Shown here one piece after another: positions 19,883-31,212 of a stretch of DNA of 64,000 bases. The stretch is from Falsiphaeobacter marinintestinus (GTDB taxonomy: Bacteria > Pseudomonadota > Alphaproteobacteria > Rhodobacterales > Rhodobacteraceae), in the NCBI RefSeq assembly GCF_007923355.1, contig NZ_VOGO01000001.1:496001-560000 (forward strand). The letters run 5' to 3'. The notes below the pieces were generated by a model that did no database searches, was not told the DNA's origin, and was given only the letters and a program-made list of their open reading frames with translations. Each line of letters starts with the position of its first letter. The stretch's first letter is position 1. A program made the position numbers and the translations under genes.

Positions 19883-19918
19883 CCAGGAAACCCGTCATAT
19901 AACCTGCGTGTTATCATT

Positions 19919-19947
19919 CGGAGGCCATTTGGCCTTCGTTCTTTTAT
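19919..19947 (+). terminator. putative terminator after the MaoC gene
   Basis: An 8-bp stem (19919-19926 with 19931-19938, one G-U pair, ATTT loop) followed by TTCTTTTATT. It starts 37 bases past the MaoC stop. Confidence 0.6.
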
Positions 19948-19966
19948 TGGAATAGGGGTTTTCATT

Positions 19967-20362
19967 ATGATCGCATTTTCACGCAGTTTCGTTGTAACCA
20001 CTTGTTTTGCCATTGCGGCGTCTGGCTCTCAGGCTATTGCCGCAAATTGCGGCAACCCAAATGACACTCGGGACAAGTGGCTTGCCGAATGGGTCGACTT
20101 TATTCCCTCAAAAGGGAAAACAACGTCTTTCGAGGGTAAGAGCTACAGCCAGAAAGAAGCAATCGACTGGGCATCCAAAGACATTGTGGATGTTTATGCC
20201 AGACGCGGCTCGGACCTGTCCAAAAGCCCGGCTGGTATGTCCGCGTATACTGTAATCAAACTTGGCGGAAACGACAGAAAGGCAAAGAAATCGTACGAAA
20301 AGACATACGGCGATGGCAGTTATGCAGATGCAGCCGCTTGTTGGCAACGATTTCAAGACTGA
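19967..20362 (+). CDS. small exported hypothetical protein
   Basis: A 131-residue protein with signal peptide MIAFSRSFVVTTCFAIAASGSQAIA and then ANCGNPNDTRDKW. The mature part is about 105 residues with two cysteines (near the start, and in DAAACWQRFQD at the end) that could form a disulfide in the periplasm. I recognise no family. Lower GC and more A-rich codons than its neighbours hint that it may be a recent or fast-evolving gene. Confidence 0.6.
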   Translation: MIAFSRSFVVTTCFAIAASGSQAIAANCGNPNDTRDKWLAEWVDFIPSKGKTTSFEGKSYSQKEAIDWASKDIVDVYARRGSDLSKSPAGMSAYTVIKLGGNDRKAKKSYEKTYGDGSYADAAACWQRFQD

Positions 20363-20441
20363 GTTCACCTTACCACTAACATGCTGAACCCAGCGGAACG
20401 GAAGGCTTGCACCCGGTTCCTTGGGGCGCTAACTGAGCCTC

Positions 20442-21374
20442 ATGCGGATCATCCGGGACTATCAATTCGTAGAACCCCAGGATCGCGGCGCCAGCGCCGC
20501 GATTGGCAATTTTGACGGGGTGCATCTGGGTCACCAGTCGGTGATCCAGCTGGCCCGCGATGTGGCCCCCGACGCGCCCTTGGGTGTGATGACATTCGAG
20601 CCGCATCCGCGCGAATTCTTTGCGCCTAAATCGCCCCCCTTCCGCCTGATGCGACGTGACGCGCGCGCGCACCGTTTGGAAAAGCTGGGCGTGGACAAGC
20701 TGTATGAGCTGAACTTCAATGCGGCCCTTGCCGGTTTGACGCCCGAAGAGTTCGCCAAAAGCGTGATCGTCGACGGGCTGGGCCTGTCCCATGTGGTTGT
20801 CGGTGCGGATTTCTGTTTCGGCAAAGGCCGCAGCGGATCGGCCAAGGATCTGATCCGGTTCGGAGAGCAGATGGGCTTTGGTGTCACCATCGCGCCATTG
20901 TTGGAAGAATCCGAAAACGTGGTGTCATCAACAGCGATCCGCTCGGCTTTGAGCAACGGCCAGCCGCGCGACGCGGCGGCGATGCTGGGTCACTGGCACC
21001 GGATCGAAGGCAAAGTCATCGGCGGCGAACAACGCGGCCGTGAGCTGGGGTTTCCAACTGCAAACATGTCAATCGAAGGGCTGCATCCGCCGGTCTTCGG
21101 CGTCTATGCTGTTCTGGTCGACGTTCTGGATGGCCCCCACGCCGGAAGCTATGGTGGAGCCGCGTCGTTGGGCTTGCGACCCATGTTCAACGGCCAGATC
21201 CCGAACCTTGAAACCTTTATCTTCGATTTCTCGGGCGATCTTTATGGCGCGACCCTGTCGATTGCCTTGGTCGACTATCTGCGCCCCGAAATGAAGTTTG
21301 ACGGGCTTGACGGTCTGATCAAACAGATGGATGCCGATTGCCTCCGCGCGCGTACGATTTTGGCCGCCGAATGA
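20442..21374 (+). CDS. ribF: bifunctional riboflavin kinase/FAD synthetase RibF
   Basis: RibF phosphorylates riboflavin to FMN and adenylates FMN to FAD. The 310-residue protein has the N-terminal nucleotidyltransferase part (IGNFDGVHLGHQSVI; FEPHPREFF; VVVGADFCFGKGR; VSSTAIRSAL) and the C-terminal kinase part (VIGGEQRGRELGFPTANM; GVYAVLVD; NLETFIFDF). Its last codons overlap the next gene by 4 bases, so it heads a three-gene transcript. Confidence 0.97.
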   Translation: MRIIRDYQFVEPQDRGASAAIGNFDGVHLGHQSVIQLARDVAPDAPLGVMTFEPHPREFFAPKSPPFRLMRRDARAHRLEKLGVDKLYELNFNAALAGLTPEEFAKSVIVDGLGLSHVVVGADFCFGKGRSGSAKDLIRFGEQMGFGVTIAPLLEESENVVSSTAIRSALSNGQPRDAAAMLGHWHRIEGKVIGGEQRGRELGFPTANMSIEGLHPPVFGVYAVLVDVLDGPHAGSYGGAASLGLRPMFNGQIPNLETFIFDFSGDLYGATLSIALVDYLRPEMKFDGLDGLIKQMDADCLRARTILAAE

Positions 21375-21841
21375 ACGATCCAATTGAACGATCCGGCCTG
21401 AGCCCACGCTTTTGGCAAAACAAACCGCTGAAGCGTCTGAACCAGCAAGAATGGGAAGCCCTGTGTGACGGCTGCGGCAAATGCTGCCTGAACAAGCTGG
21501 AAGACGAAGACACCGGCGAAGTCGCCCTGACCCGCGTGGCCTGCCGTTTGCTGGACGATGAAAGCTGCCACTGCACACAATATGACATTCGGCATCAATT
21601 CGTGCCGGAATGCATCGTGCTGAAGCCTGACAACCTGGACAGCCATGCCTATTGGATGCCACGAACCTGCGCCTATCGGCTTCTCTGGGAAGGCAAGCCG
21701 CTTTACGATTGGCATCCGTTGATTTCCGGTACAGCCGAAAGTGTACACAATGCCGGCGTTTCCGTACGGGACCTGACCGTCAGTGAATTCGAAACGCCCG
21801 AAGAAGAATGGGAAGACCACATAATCGAGGAGCCGATCTGA
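21371..21841 (+). CDS. YcgN-family cysteine-cluster protein
   Basis: A 156-residue member of the YcgN/YkgJ-like CxxCxxCC cluster family. CDGCGKCCLNKL near residue 32 and the later cysteines in ACRLLDDESCHCTQY, PECIVL and RTCAYRLL form the conserved set, thought to hold a metal or iron-sulfur centre. The molecular role is not established. It starts within the ribF stop (ATGA) and its own stop overlaps the next start by one base (TGATG), so three genes are translationally linked. Confidence 0.9.
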   Translation: MNDPIERSGLSPRFWQNKPLKRLNQQEWEALCDGCGKCCLNKLEDEDTGEVALTRVACRLLDDESCHCTQYDIRHQFVPECIVLKPDNLDSHAYWMPRTCAYRLLWEGKPLYDWHPLISGTAESVHNAGVSVRDLTVSEFETPEEEWEDHIIEEPI

Positions 21842-22890
21842 TGTTCTTTGCCTCTGACAATTCCGGTCCGGTGCATCCACAGGTGATGACCGCCGTCGCC
21901 GAAGCCAATACCGGTTACGCCTGGGCCTATGGGGCTGATCCTCAGATGGATGAAGTCCGCACCAAGATCCGCGAGATCTTTGAAGCCCCCGAAGCCGCCG
22001 TCTATCTGGTGGCAACCGGCACGGCGGCGAATTCGCTGGCGTTGGCGACATTGACCCAACCTTTTGACACTGTGTTCTGCTCGCCCGTCGCACACATCCA
22101 CGAAGACGAGTGCAACGCGCCAGAGTTCTATTCGGGCGGGGCCAAGCTGACGCTGGTGCCGGGGGGCGACAAGATGACCCCGTCTGCCCTGCGCAAGACC
22201 ATCGCCGCCGAAGAAACCCGCGGCGTGCACGGCCCGCAGCGCGGCCCGGTGTCGATCACGCAAGTGACCGAGCGTGGCTCGGTCTATTCATTGGACGAAC
22301 TGGCGGCACTAACAGCCGTCGCCAAGAACTTTGATCTGCCGGTTCATCTGGATGGCGCGCGGTTTGCGAATGCGCTGGCGGCGCTTGGATGCACGCCTGC
22401 AGAAATGACCTGGAAACTGGGCGTTGATGTTGTGTCGTTCGGCGGCACCAAGAATGGCTGCATGGGCGTCGAGGCGGTGATCTTTTTTGATCCCAAACAC
22501 GCGTGGGAATTCGAACTGCGTCGCAAACGCGGTGCGCATCTGTTTTCCAAGCACCGTTTCCTGTCCGCCCAGATGCAGGGGTATCTGAAAGATGGTCTGT
22601 GGCTGGAAACAGCCAAACAGGCCAACGCCCGCTGTGCCCGTCTGGTTGACGGTCTGGAAAAGGCGGGCGCTCGGTTCCTGACCACGCCGCAGGCCAACAT
22701 GATCTTTACCGCCTTCCCGCGTCGGATCCATCAACGTCTGCACGATGCCGGAGCGGCCTATCACCTGTGGGACGGCACATTGGAGGGGGACGACCCCGAA
22801 GAGTTGCTGGCCGCGCGATTGGTCTGCGACTGGTCGATCACCGAAGATCAGATCGACCAATTCCTGAACCTGTTTCACGAAGACGACTAA
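21841..22890 (+). CDS. threonine aldolase-family PLP enzyme
   Basis: A 349-residue PLP enzyme of the low-specificity L-threonine aldolase/beta-eliminating lyase family, which splits threonine to glycine and acetaldehyde. FFASDNSGPVHPQVM is the N-terminal signature, VATGTAANSLALA and HEDECNAPEFYSGGAKL follow, LDGARFANAL contains the PLP-contacting aspartate, and SFGGTKNGCMG holds the Schiff-base lysine. Substrate stereochemistry is not decidable. Third gene of the ribF transcript. Confidence 0.9.
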   Translation: MFFASDNSGPVHPQVMTAVAEANTGYAWAYGADPQMDEVRTKIREIFEAPEAAVYLVATGTAANSLALATLTQPFDTVFCSPVAHIHEDECNAPEFYSGGAKLTLVPGGDKMTPSALRKTIAAEETRGVHGPQRGPVSITQVTERGSVYSLDELAALTAVAKNFDLPVHLDGARFANALAALGCTPAEMTWKLGVDVVSFGGTKNGCMGVEAVIFFDPKHAWEFELRRKRGAHLFSKHRFLSAQMQGYLKDGLWLETAKQANARCARLVDGLEKAGARFLTTPQANMIFTAFPRRIHQRLHDAGAAYHLWDGTLEGDDPEELLAARLVCDWSITEDQIDQFLNLFHEDD

Positions 22891-22893
22891 ACT

Positions 22894-23706
22894 CTAAAGG
22901 CTGGCGCGTTCGTAAAGGCTGCGCAGGTGCCCGGCTGTGTCGCGGGGATGCGTGATTGGCAGCATATGCCCTGCGCCATCTATCACGACGTTTTCAGCGT
23001 TCGGCAGGCGCCATTGCAGCCCATCGTTCACGGCTCCGATCACAGGATGTGATCTCCCGCCGCGCATCAACAGGCACGGCGCGGTTATGCGATCCAGCAC
23101 ACCGGGTTTCAGCAACCCCGCCAGATCGTCATAGATTGGAGCGCGGCAGGCCGGGACGAAACGAATGCTGCGGATCATCGACGCGCGCGAGGTTTCCGGC
23201 ATATCGGCCCAGCGGGATTTGCCTTCGCTCCACATTCGGTTGAACACGCGGGCGGCGTGGGCGTCGTCCCCGGCTTCCAGTGCCAGCTGGAAAGGCGCGT
23301 TGTCGCGTTCATGCTGTTCTAGCAGATCCGGTGCGTCCTGCGCTGCAACCGCGAAGAATACCGGTTCGATCAGTGTCAGGCTGCGAATGCTGTCTGGATA
23401 AGCCGCTGCTAGACGCAGGGCGACGGTTGCACCAAAGGAATGACCAATCACATCCATAGGCCCGGTCAGAAACTGGGCAGCGATCTCGGTCATGCGGTCC
23501 TGAATATCGCCCTGACCATCCCAGTCAGGGCTGCGCCCGTGGGTCAACATGTCAAAGGCGATAAACGTCGCCTCTTTGTCCAGATGTCCGGAGACCCCGC
23601 GCCACGCGGCCGAATGCGCCAGCGAACAATGGATCGCAAGAACCGCACGCGGTCCCTGCCCCATTGTCCGCGAGAACACCTGCTGGGACAGCACGGGTTT
23701 GTCCAT
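22894..23706 (-). CDS. alpha/beta hydrolase
   Basis: A 270-residue cytoplasmic alpha/beta hydrolase. DVIGHSFGATVALRLA contains the nucleophile elbow GHSFG near residue 90, and VIDGAGHMLPITHP near the C-terminus holds the catalytic histidine. LAIHCSLAHSAAWRG replaces the usual HG oxyanion motif. No signal peptide. The start overlaps the stop of the HCCA isomerase gene by one base, so the two form an operon. Substrate unknown; it may process a product of its partner. Confidence 0.87.
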   Translation of the reverse strand: MDKPVLSQQVFSRTMGQGPRAVLAIHCSLAHSAAWRGVSGHLDKEATFIAFDMLTHGRSPDWDGQGDIQDRMTEIAAQFLTGPMDVIGHSFGATVALRLAAAYPDSIRSLTLIEPVFFAVAAQDAPDLLEQHERDNAPFQLALEAGDDAHAARVFNRMWSEGKSRWADMPETSRASMIRSIRFVPACRAPIYDDLAGLLKPGVLDRITAPCLLMRGGRSHPVIGAVNDGLQWRLPNAENVVIDGAGHMLPITHPRDTAGHLRSLYERASL

Positions 23707-24308
23707 CAGGCTTTGATGTCGCTCAGGTAGTCGTCCAGATCGTCCATCCGATCTTGCCCCCAGAACCGTTCATCGCCATCGACGATATAGAACGGCGCAC
23801 CGAACACGCCGCGTTCGGCGGCTTCTTCAAGGTTCGCCGCATAGGTTTCAGCACCCTCCAGCAACCCGCTGTCGGCCAGAGATGGATCAAACCCGGCCTC
23901 TTCCAGACAGGCCCGCACAATCGCATCTTCGGCGATATCTTTTTCGTCGGCCCAGACACAGCGGGTGATCGCATGCGCCAGCTTGCCCAGATCGCCGCCA
24001 CCGGCGTTTTGCGCCGCTATAAAGGCATAGGCTGCGGGCGCGCCGTTTGTTGGCCAATGCGCCGGCTGAATATTCAGCGGCAGGCCGGTTTTCTTGGACT
24101 GACGGCGCAATTCCTGCGCGCGGTATTCCTGACGTGATGGATGACGATCTTTTGGCGGAGTGCCGCCGGTCCGCCCGAACAGCGCCACGATATCGACTGG
24201 TTTATACGCAATTGTTGCGCCGTGCTTGGCTGCAATATCTTCCAGCCGGGTTCCGCCCAGATAGGTATAGGGCGACAGTGTCGCAAAATAGTAGTCGATA
24301 TGTGCCAT
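23706..24308 (-). CDS. 2-hydroxychromene-2-carboxylate isomerase-like (DsbA-family) protein
   Basis: A 200-residue protein of the glutathione-dependent DsbA-like fold typical of HCCA isomerases of naphthalene breakdown and kappa-class GSTs. The start MAHIDYYFATLSPYTYLGG has the serine (SPYTY) in place of a CxxC, and GVFGAPFYIVDGDERFWGQDR is the cis-proline region near the end. The window has no other aromatic-ring genes, so the reaction may concern another substrate. First gene of a two-gene operon. Confidence 0.85.
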   Translation of the reverse strand: MAHIDYYFATLSPYTYLGGTRLEDIAAKHGATIAYKPVDIVALFGRTGGTPPKDRHPSRQEYRAQELRRQSKKTGLPLNIQPAHWPTNGAPAAYAFIAAQNAGGGDLGKLAHAITRCVWADEKDIAEDAIVRACLEEAGFDPSLADSGLLEGAETYAANLEEAAERGVFGAPFYIVDGDERFWGQDRMDDLDDYLSDIKA

Positions 24309-24415
24309 GGGTGATTTCTCTCTCCGTCAACCTTTGCGGGACCGTAAGGCCGTGTTAAGCGGTGTCAACATCACGAATCTGTCATACCGACCTTGCTGAT
24401 TGGGGATAACAGCAT

Positions 24416-25435
24416 ATGGCCCGACTTAACGAACCCAAGCTGATCGCTGGGAACGCAAATACTCCGCTTGCCGAATCGATTGCCCGCCGCATGACAATGC
24501 ATCGCGGTATGGACGTCGGGCTGGTCGACGCCCGTGTCGAACGGTTCAACGATGGCGAAATCTTTGTCGAAGTTTTCGAAAACGTGCGCGGCGAGGACAT
24601 GTTTGTCCTGCAATCCACGTCCAACCCGGCAAATGACAACCTGATGGAGCTGCTGATCATCTCAGACGCGTTGCGCCGGTCGTCCGCCCAGAGGATCACG
24701 GCGGTGATCCCCTATTTCGGTTATGCGCGTCAGGACCGTCGCACAAAGGCCCGCACACCGATTACGGCCAAGCTGGTGGCAAACATGCTGACCGGTTCCG
24801 GGATTGAACGGGTTTTGACCATGGACCTGCACGCGGCCCAGATTCAGGGGTTCTTCGACATACCCGTCGACAACCTTTATGCCTCACCGATCTTTGCGCT
24901 GGACGTGCGGACGAATTTCAAGGATCGGATGGACGACATCATGGTCGTGTCCCCCGATGTTGGCGGTGTGGCCCGGGCGCGGGAACTTGCCAAACGGATC
25001 GATTCTCCGTTGGCGATCGTTGATAAACGCCGCGAAAAACCCGGTGAAATCGCCGAGATGAACGTGATTGGTGATGTGACTGGCAAGATCTGCCTGATCG
25101 TCGATGACATTTGCGACACCGCCGGAACCTTGTGCAAGGCGGCCGAGGTTCTGCTGGAAAACGGCGCGTTGGAAGTGCATTCCTATATCAGCCACGGCGT
25201 ACTCAGCGGCCCTGCCATCGAACGGGTGACCAATTCTGTGATGAAATCGCTGGTCATCACAGACACGATTCAACCGACCCCCGAAGTTTTGGCTGCTCCG
25301 AACATCCGGATCGTTCCAACCGCCCCGATCTTTGCGCAAGCGATCATGAATATCTGGAACGGCACATCGGTGTCGTCGCTGTTCGAAGACAAATCGCTGA
25401 CGCCGATCTATGAGTCGCTGTACCACATGGATTGA
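24416..25435 (+). CDS. prs: ribose-phosphate pyrophosphokinase
   Basis: PRPP synthetase makes phosphoribosyl pyrophosphate from ribose 5-phosphate and ATP for purines, pyrimidines, histidine and NAD. The 339-residue protein has [18 protein letters not shown]-type sequence near residue 100 (ATP and flexible-loop region), [15 protein letters not shown], and the PRPP-binding loop [20 protein letters not shown] near residue 228. The N-terminus is slightly longer than in E. coli. It stands alone and ends in a strong terminator. Confidence 0.96.
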   Translation: MARLNEPKLIAGNANTPLAESIARRMTMHRGMDVGLVDARVERFNDGEIFVEVFENVRGEDMFVLQSTSNPANDNLMELLIISDALRRSSAQRITAVIPYFGYARQDRRTKARTPITAKLVANMLTGSGIERVLTMDLHAAQIQGFFDIPVDNLYASPIFALDVRTNFKDRMDDIMVVSPDVGGVARARELAKRIDSPLAIVDKRREKPGEIAEMNVIGDVTGKICLIVDDICDTAGTLCKAAEVLLENGALEVHSYISHGVLSGPAIERVTNSVMKSLVITDTIQPTPEVLAAPNIRIVPTAPIFAQAIMNIWNGTSVSSLFEDKSLTPIYESLYHMD

Positions 25436-25460
25436 TCTTTGGATCTGTGACGTTCAAAAG

Positions 25461-25494
25461 GGCCGCCCGATGACTTCGTGGCGGCCTTTTTTTT
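25461..25494 (+). terminator. Rho-independent terminator of prs
   Basis: GGCCGCC (25461-25467) pairs with GGCGGCC (25480-25486) across a 12-base loop and is followed by eight T (25487-25494), 26 bases after the prs stop. Confidence 0.88.
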
Positions 25495-25510
25495 GTGTCC
25501 CCGTCCCTGC

Positions 25511-25864
25511 CTAGTCAGGGATATCCCAGTCGTCGAAATTTTTGAGTTCACCGATCGCCATCCACGCGACCCTTATCCGGGCCACACGGCTATCCAGCCA
25601 GGTGCTGAATACGATATCGAACTGGGTTTTGGTGATGTTCTCGGCCACCAGCTCTGCGCGCAGGGCCGCACTGGTATCTACATCCCACATGGAAATGCTC
25701 ACGTGCACTGAGGGTTCTGCACGAAAAGGTTGGTCGAACGTCACGGTCATCCGGCGTTCCCGGCTGCCTTCGCCGGTCCACATTTCCCCGCCGTCTTCGA
25801 AATCCGAAAACAGTGAAACGTCGCCTTGATCGATCCCGATACTTCGGTTCTGTAAAATCTTCAT
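25511..25864 (-). CDS. H-type lectin domain protein
   Basis: A 117-residue protein that appears to be a single H-type lectin domain. After a short N-terminus (GDVSLFSDFEDGGEMWTGEG) come RRMTVTFDQPFRAEPSVHVS, then ISMWDVDTS, and FDIVFSTWLDSRVARIRVAW near the end. This is the strand pattern known from discoidin- and snail-agglutinin-type lectins. No signal peptide is evident, so it is either cytoplasmic or exported by another route. Sugar binding is inferred from the fold only. It is convergent with prs and downstream of the atp operon. Confidence 0.8.
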   Translation of the reverse strand: MKILQNRSIGIDQGDVSLFSDFEDGGEMWTGEGSRERRMTVTFDQPFRAEPSVHVSISMWDVDTSAALRAELVAENITKTQFDIVFSTWLDSRVARIRVAWMAIGELKNFDDWDIPD

Positions 25865-25923
25865 CTGGCTATTTTGTTGCCCGTTTTTCTTACCCTAGTC
25901 GGTATGGCGCTGGAAAAAAGGGG

Positions 25924-25956
25924 AAAATGAAAGGCCGGCCCGAACCCGGACCGGCC
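25924..25956 (-). terminator. terminator of the atp operon
   Basis: On the minus strand a 10-bp stem (one G-U pair, GGTT loop) formed within 25933-25956 is followed by TTTCATTTT, 30 bases after the atpC stop. Confidence 0.7.
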
Positions 25957-25985
25957 AATAATGTTCAAATCCGCAGAAAGACGGA

Positions 25986-26399
25986 TCAGAGCGACATGTG
26001 ATCGCCCAGGGCTTCCATGTCGGCCAGAAGCTTGGCCGCTTCATCCACGATAGACGGATGCTCGGACTTTTCCTTGGCAGCCTCGTGCGCCACGCGGGCG
26101 TCCGCGATCAGCTCGTCCAGATGTCCGCGGTTGACCTCGGTCACCGGGATGGCCTTTTCGGCCAGCACCGACATCGCCGATCCGCCGATTTCGGCGAACC
26201 CGCCGGTCACAACGTATTCGGTGGTGCCTTCAGGTCCTTCGACCTTCAGGATACCGGGCCGCAGCGTGGTGATGGTGGGGGCATGATCCGGCATTGCCGT
26301 CATGTCCCCGTCCGCGCCGGGAAGCTGGACCGCGCTGGCCTGAAGCGAAGCAAGGCTGCGCTCAGGGCTGACGAGATCGAATTGCATGGTGTCTGCCAT
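25986..26399 (-). CDS. atpC: F1 ATP synthase subunit epsilon
   Basis: AtpC is part of the central stalk and can inhibit ATP hydrolysis. The 137-residue protein begins [18 protein letters not shown] and contains the beta-sandwich motif [20 protein letters not shown] and then [19 protein letters not shown]. Helices fill the last 45 residues. Last gene of the atpHAGDC operon, 10 bases after atpD. Confidence 0.95.
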   Translation of the reverse strand: MADTMQFDLVSPERSLASLQASAVQLPGADGDMTAMPDHAPTITTLRPGILKVEGPEGTTEYVVTGGFAEIGGSAMSVLAEKAIPVTEVNRGHLDELIADARVAHEAAKEKSEHPSIVDEAAKLLADMEALGDHMSL

Positions 26400-26409
26400 G
26401 AGACCCCCC

Positions 26410-28730
<2,321 letters not shown>

Positions 28731-28744
28731 TGCCTCGTCCCCCC

Positions 28745-30283
28745 TTAAGCGAAGTCAGCTGCGAATTCGTCCAGCGCGGCCTTGATCATGTCCTCGGCAT
28801 CGCCTTTGATCTTGGGATCTTCTTTGGTGATGAAGTCCAGAAGTTCGGCGTGCTTGCTGCGCAGGTGCGCCAGCATGCCAGCCTCAAAGCGACCAACGTC
28901 TTTGACGTCAACCTTGTCGAGATAGCCTTTGGTACCAGCATAGATGACGCAAACGATTTCGGCGTTGGTCAGCGGCGAATACTGCGGCTGTTTCATCAGC
29001 TCGGTCAGACGCGCACCACGGTTCAGCAGCTGCTGAGTTGCGGCGTCAAGGTCAGAGCCGAACTGGGCAAAGGCCGCCATTTCGCGATACTGGGCCAGCG
29101 ACAGTTTCACCGGACCGGCAACCGACTTCATCGAGTTGGTCTGAGCCGACGAACCCACACGCGAAACCGACAGACCGGTGTTCACAGCAGGACGGATGCC
29201 CTGATAGAACAGTTCGGTTTCCAGGAAGATCTGGCCGTCGGTGATCGAGATCACGTTGGTCGGAATAAACGCCGAAACGTCGCCACCCTGGGTTTCGATG
29301 ACCGGCAGAGCCGTCAGCGAACCCGAGCCATAGTCTTCGTTCAGCTTGGCCGAACGTTCCAGCAGGCGCGAGTGGAGATAGAAGACGTCACCAGGATAAG
29401 CTTCACGTCCGGGCGGACGACGCAGCAGCAGCGACATCTGACGATATGCAACGGCCTGCTTGGACAAGTCATCATAGATGATCAGCGCGTGCTTGCCGCT
29501 GTCGCGGAAGTATTCTGCCATCGCGGTTGCGGCGTAAGGTGCCAGGAACTGCATTGGTGCAGGCTCGGACGCGGTTGCAGCCACGACGATCGAATAATCG
29601 ATGGCGCCGCTTTCTTCCAGCTTCTTGACCAGCTGAGCAACGGTCGACCGCTTCTGGCCGATCGCCACGTAGACGCAGTAAAGCTTTTTGCTTTCGTCGT
29701 CTCCAGCGGCTTCGTTGTACACTTTCTGGTTCAGAATGGTGTCGAGCGCGATGGCGGTCTTACCGGTCTGGCGGTCACCAATGATCAGCTCTCGCTGGCC
29801 ACGGCCAATCGGGATCATCGCGTCAACTGACTTGAGGCCCGTTGCCATCGGTTCGTGAACCGACTTACGCGGGATGATGCCCGGCGCTTTGACGTCGGCA
29901 ACGCCGCGCTCGGTTGTTTCGATCGGGCCTTTGCCGTCGATCGGGTTACCCAGGCCGTCTACGACGCGACCCAGCAAAGCCGGACCGATCGGAACGTCCA
30001 CGATGGAGTTGGTCCGCTTGACGGTGTCGCCTTCTTTAATGTCGCGGTCAGAGCCGAAGATCACGACACCGACGTTGTCGGCTTCCAGGTTCAGGGCCAT
30101 GCCCATGATGCCACCCGGGAATTCGACCATTTCACCGGCCTGAACGTTGTCGAGGCCGTAGATACGGGCAATACCGTCACCCACGCTCAGCACGCGGCCG
30201 ATTTCTGCCACTTCGGCATCTTGACCAAAGTTCTTGATCTGGTCCTTCAGGATTGCAGAAATCTCTGCAGCTTGGATACCCAT
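28745..30283 (-). CDS. atpA: F1 ATP synthase subunit alpha
   Basis: The regulatory nucleotide-binding subunit. The 512-residue protein has [19 protein letters not shown] at the start, the P-loop [15 protein letters not shown] near residue 169, and the conserved [20 protein letters not shown] in the middle. Normal length. The ATG at 30283 directly follows the atpH stop with no gap. Confidence 0.98.
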   Translation of the reverse strand: MGIQAAEISAILKDQIKNFGQDAEVAEIGRVLSVGDGIARIYGLDNVQAGEMVEFPGGIMGMALNLEADNVGVVIFGSDRDIKEGDTVKRTNSIVDVPIGPALLGRVVDGLGNPIDGKGPIETTERGVADVKAPGIIPRKSVHEPMATGLKSVDAMIPIGRGQRELIIGDRQTGKTAIALDTILNQKVYNEAAGDDESKKLYCVYVAIGQKRSTVAQLVKKLEESGAIDYSIVVAATASEPAPMQFLAPYAATAMAEYFRDSGKHALIIYDDLSKQAVAYRQMSLLLRRPPGREAYPGDVFYLHSRLLERSAKLNEDYGSGSLTALPVIETQGGDVSAFIPTNVISITDGQIFLETELFYQGIRPAVNTGLSVSRVGSSAQTNSMKSVAGPVKLSLAQYREMAAFAQFGSDLDAATQQLLNRGARLTELMKQPQYSPLTNAEIVCVIYAGTKGYLDKVDVKDVGRFEAGMLAHLRSKHAELLDFITKEDPKIKGDAEDMIKAALDEFAADFA

Positions 30284-30844
30284 TTATCCGACCTCTTTCA
30301 TTACATTCTGGAGGGACGCGAGCTTCGAGCGGATCGACGTGTCGATCATTTTCGAACCCACTTTAACGACAAGACCGCCAATGAGGCTTTCATCGACGGC
30401 AGTATTCATGGTGACGGCTTTTCCGACGCGTTTGGTCAGGGTCTCGGCCAGCTTTTTCGATTGCGCATCGGTCAGCGGCTGAGCCGTGGTCACATCGGCA
30501 GTGATTTCGCCGCGCTCGTCTGCCAATTGGTCACGCAGGGCGCGCAGCAGGGCGGGAACAACGAACAGACGGCGTTTTTGCGCCATCAGAGCCAGCGCGT
30601 TTTGCATGACGCCGGCCAATTTCATTTTCTTGGCAACGGCTGAAATCGCGGCTTCCTGTTCGGCGCGCGACAGCAGCGGCGAAGAAATCACGCCCCGCAG
30701 GTCCGCGCTTTCATTCAGAGCCGCTTCAAGATCATTGATGCTGGTTTCAAGACCGCTGAGGTTCTTGCGTTCTTTCGCGATCTCAAAGATCGCGGCGGCA
30801 TAGCGCTGAGCAATGCCTGCGGAAATCGAAGCTGGTTCGGACAC
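30284..30844 (-). CDS. atpH: F1 ATP synthase subunit delta
   Basis: AtpH links F1 to the peripheral stalk. The 186-residue protein starts at a GTG (30844), giving SEPASISAGIAQRYAAAIFE as residues 2-21, and has the family C-terminus EIGG-like ESLIGGLVVKVGSKMIDTSI. GGAAGG lies six bases before the GTG. The frame is open to 30976, but that extension is not AtpH-like. First gene of atpHAGDC; F0 genes are not in the window. Confidence 0.93.
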   Translation of the reverse strand: MSEPASISAGIAQRYAAAIFEIAKERKNLSGLETSINDLEAALNESADLRGVISSPLLSRAEQEAAISAVAKKMKLAGVMQNALALMAQKRRLFVVPALLRALRDQLADERGEITADVTTAQPLTDAQSKKLAETLTKRVGKAVTMNTAVDESLIGGLVVKVGSKMIDTSIRSKLASLQNVMKEVG

Positions 30845-30976
30845 GTCCACCCTTCCGACATTTTGGCCCCGGTTTGCCGCCATATTGCGACGCCCGGGGG
30901 CGTGAAGACGGCCCGCTTGAGTGCAAACCATCAAAATCAGCGTGGATGTAGCAGAGCCATCCCAACCCCGCAACAT

Positions 30977-31005
30977 ACTATAGCGGTAACGCCATTTGCA
31001 CTAAA
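30977..31005 (-). promoter_or_regulatory. candidate promoter of atpHAGDC
   Basis: TATAGT as -10 is good; TTTAGT 17 bases upstream is a weak -35. It would give an mRNA leader of about 125 bases before the atpH GTG. Confidence 0.3.
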
Positions 31006-31193
31006 TCGTTGTTTTTCAACACCTTACTAAAAGTGCGACCGTTTGCGCGTCTGGCCGGAGTTGAAAACTACAACAATTTTGCAGGTTTTCGCGATTCCTG
31101 CACGCGAAATTGTCCGGCAGCCCCTTGCTGTCGGCAGCCTCAAAACAGCGGATAGACGGGCACGCCAACCCGGGCATGGGGCGCCAAAATGAC

Positions 31194-31207
31194 TTTGTGA
31201 TCACAAA
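31194..31207. promoter_or_regulatory. 14-bp perfect palindrome TTTGTGATCACAAA
   Basis: A perfect palindrome six bases past the stop of the methyltransferase gene. The TGTGATCACA core resembles operators of GntR-type regulators, but it does not sit in front of an obvious start codon. Confidence 0.35.
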
Positions 31208-31212
31208 TTGGC

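Larger units (their letters stand above)
30845..31212. other. intergenic region upstream of atpH
   Basis: This 368-base gap has no convincing gene. It holds a weak candidate promoter for the atp operon on the minus strand (TATAGT at 30982-30977 with a poor TTTAGT at 31005-31000, 17-base spacing) and, at the far end, a perfect palindrome. An open frame at 31016-31204 (minus) has unremarkable composition. Confidence 0.5.

Noticed and set aside
31016-31204. Small protein gene upstream of atpH
   Set aside because: The 62-residue open frame has no ribosome site, no recognisable motif and overlaps the palindrome.
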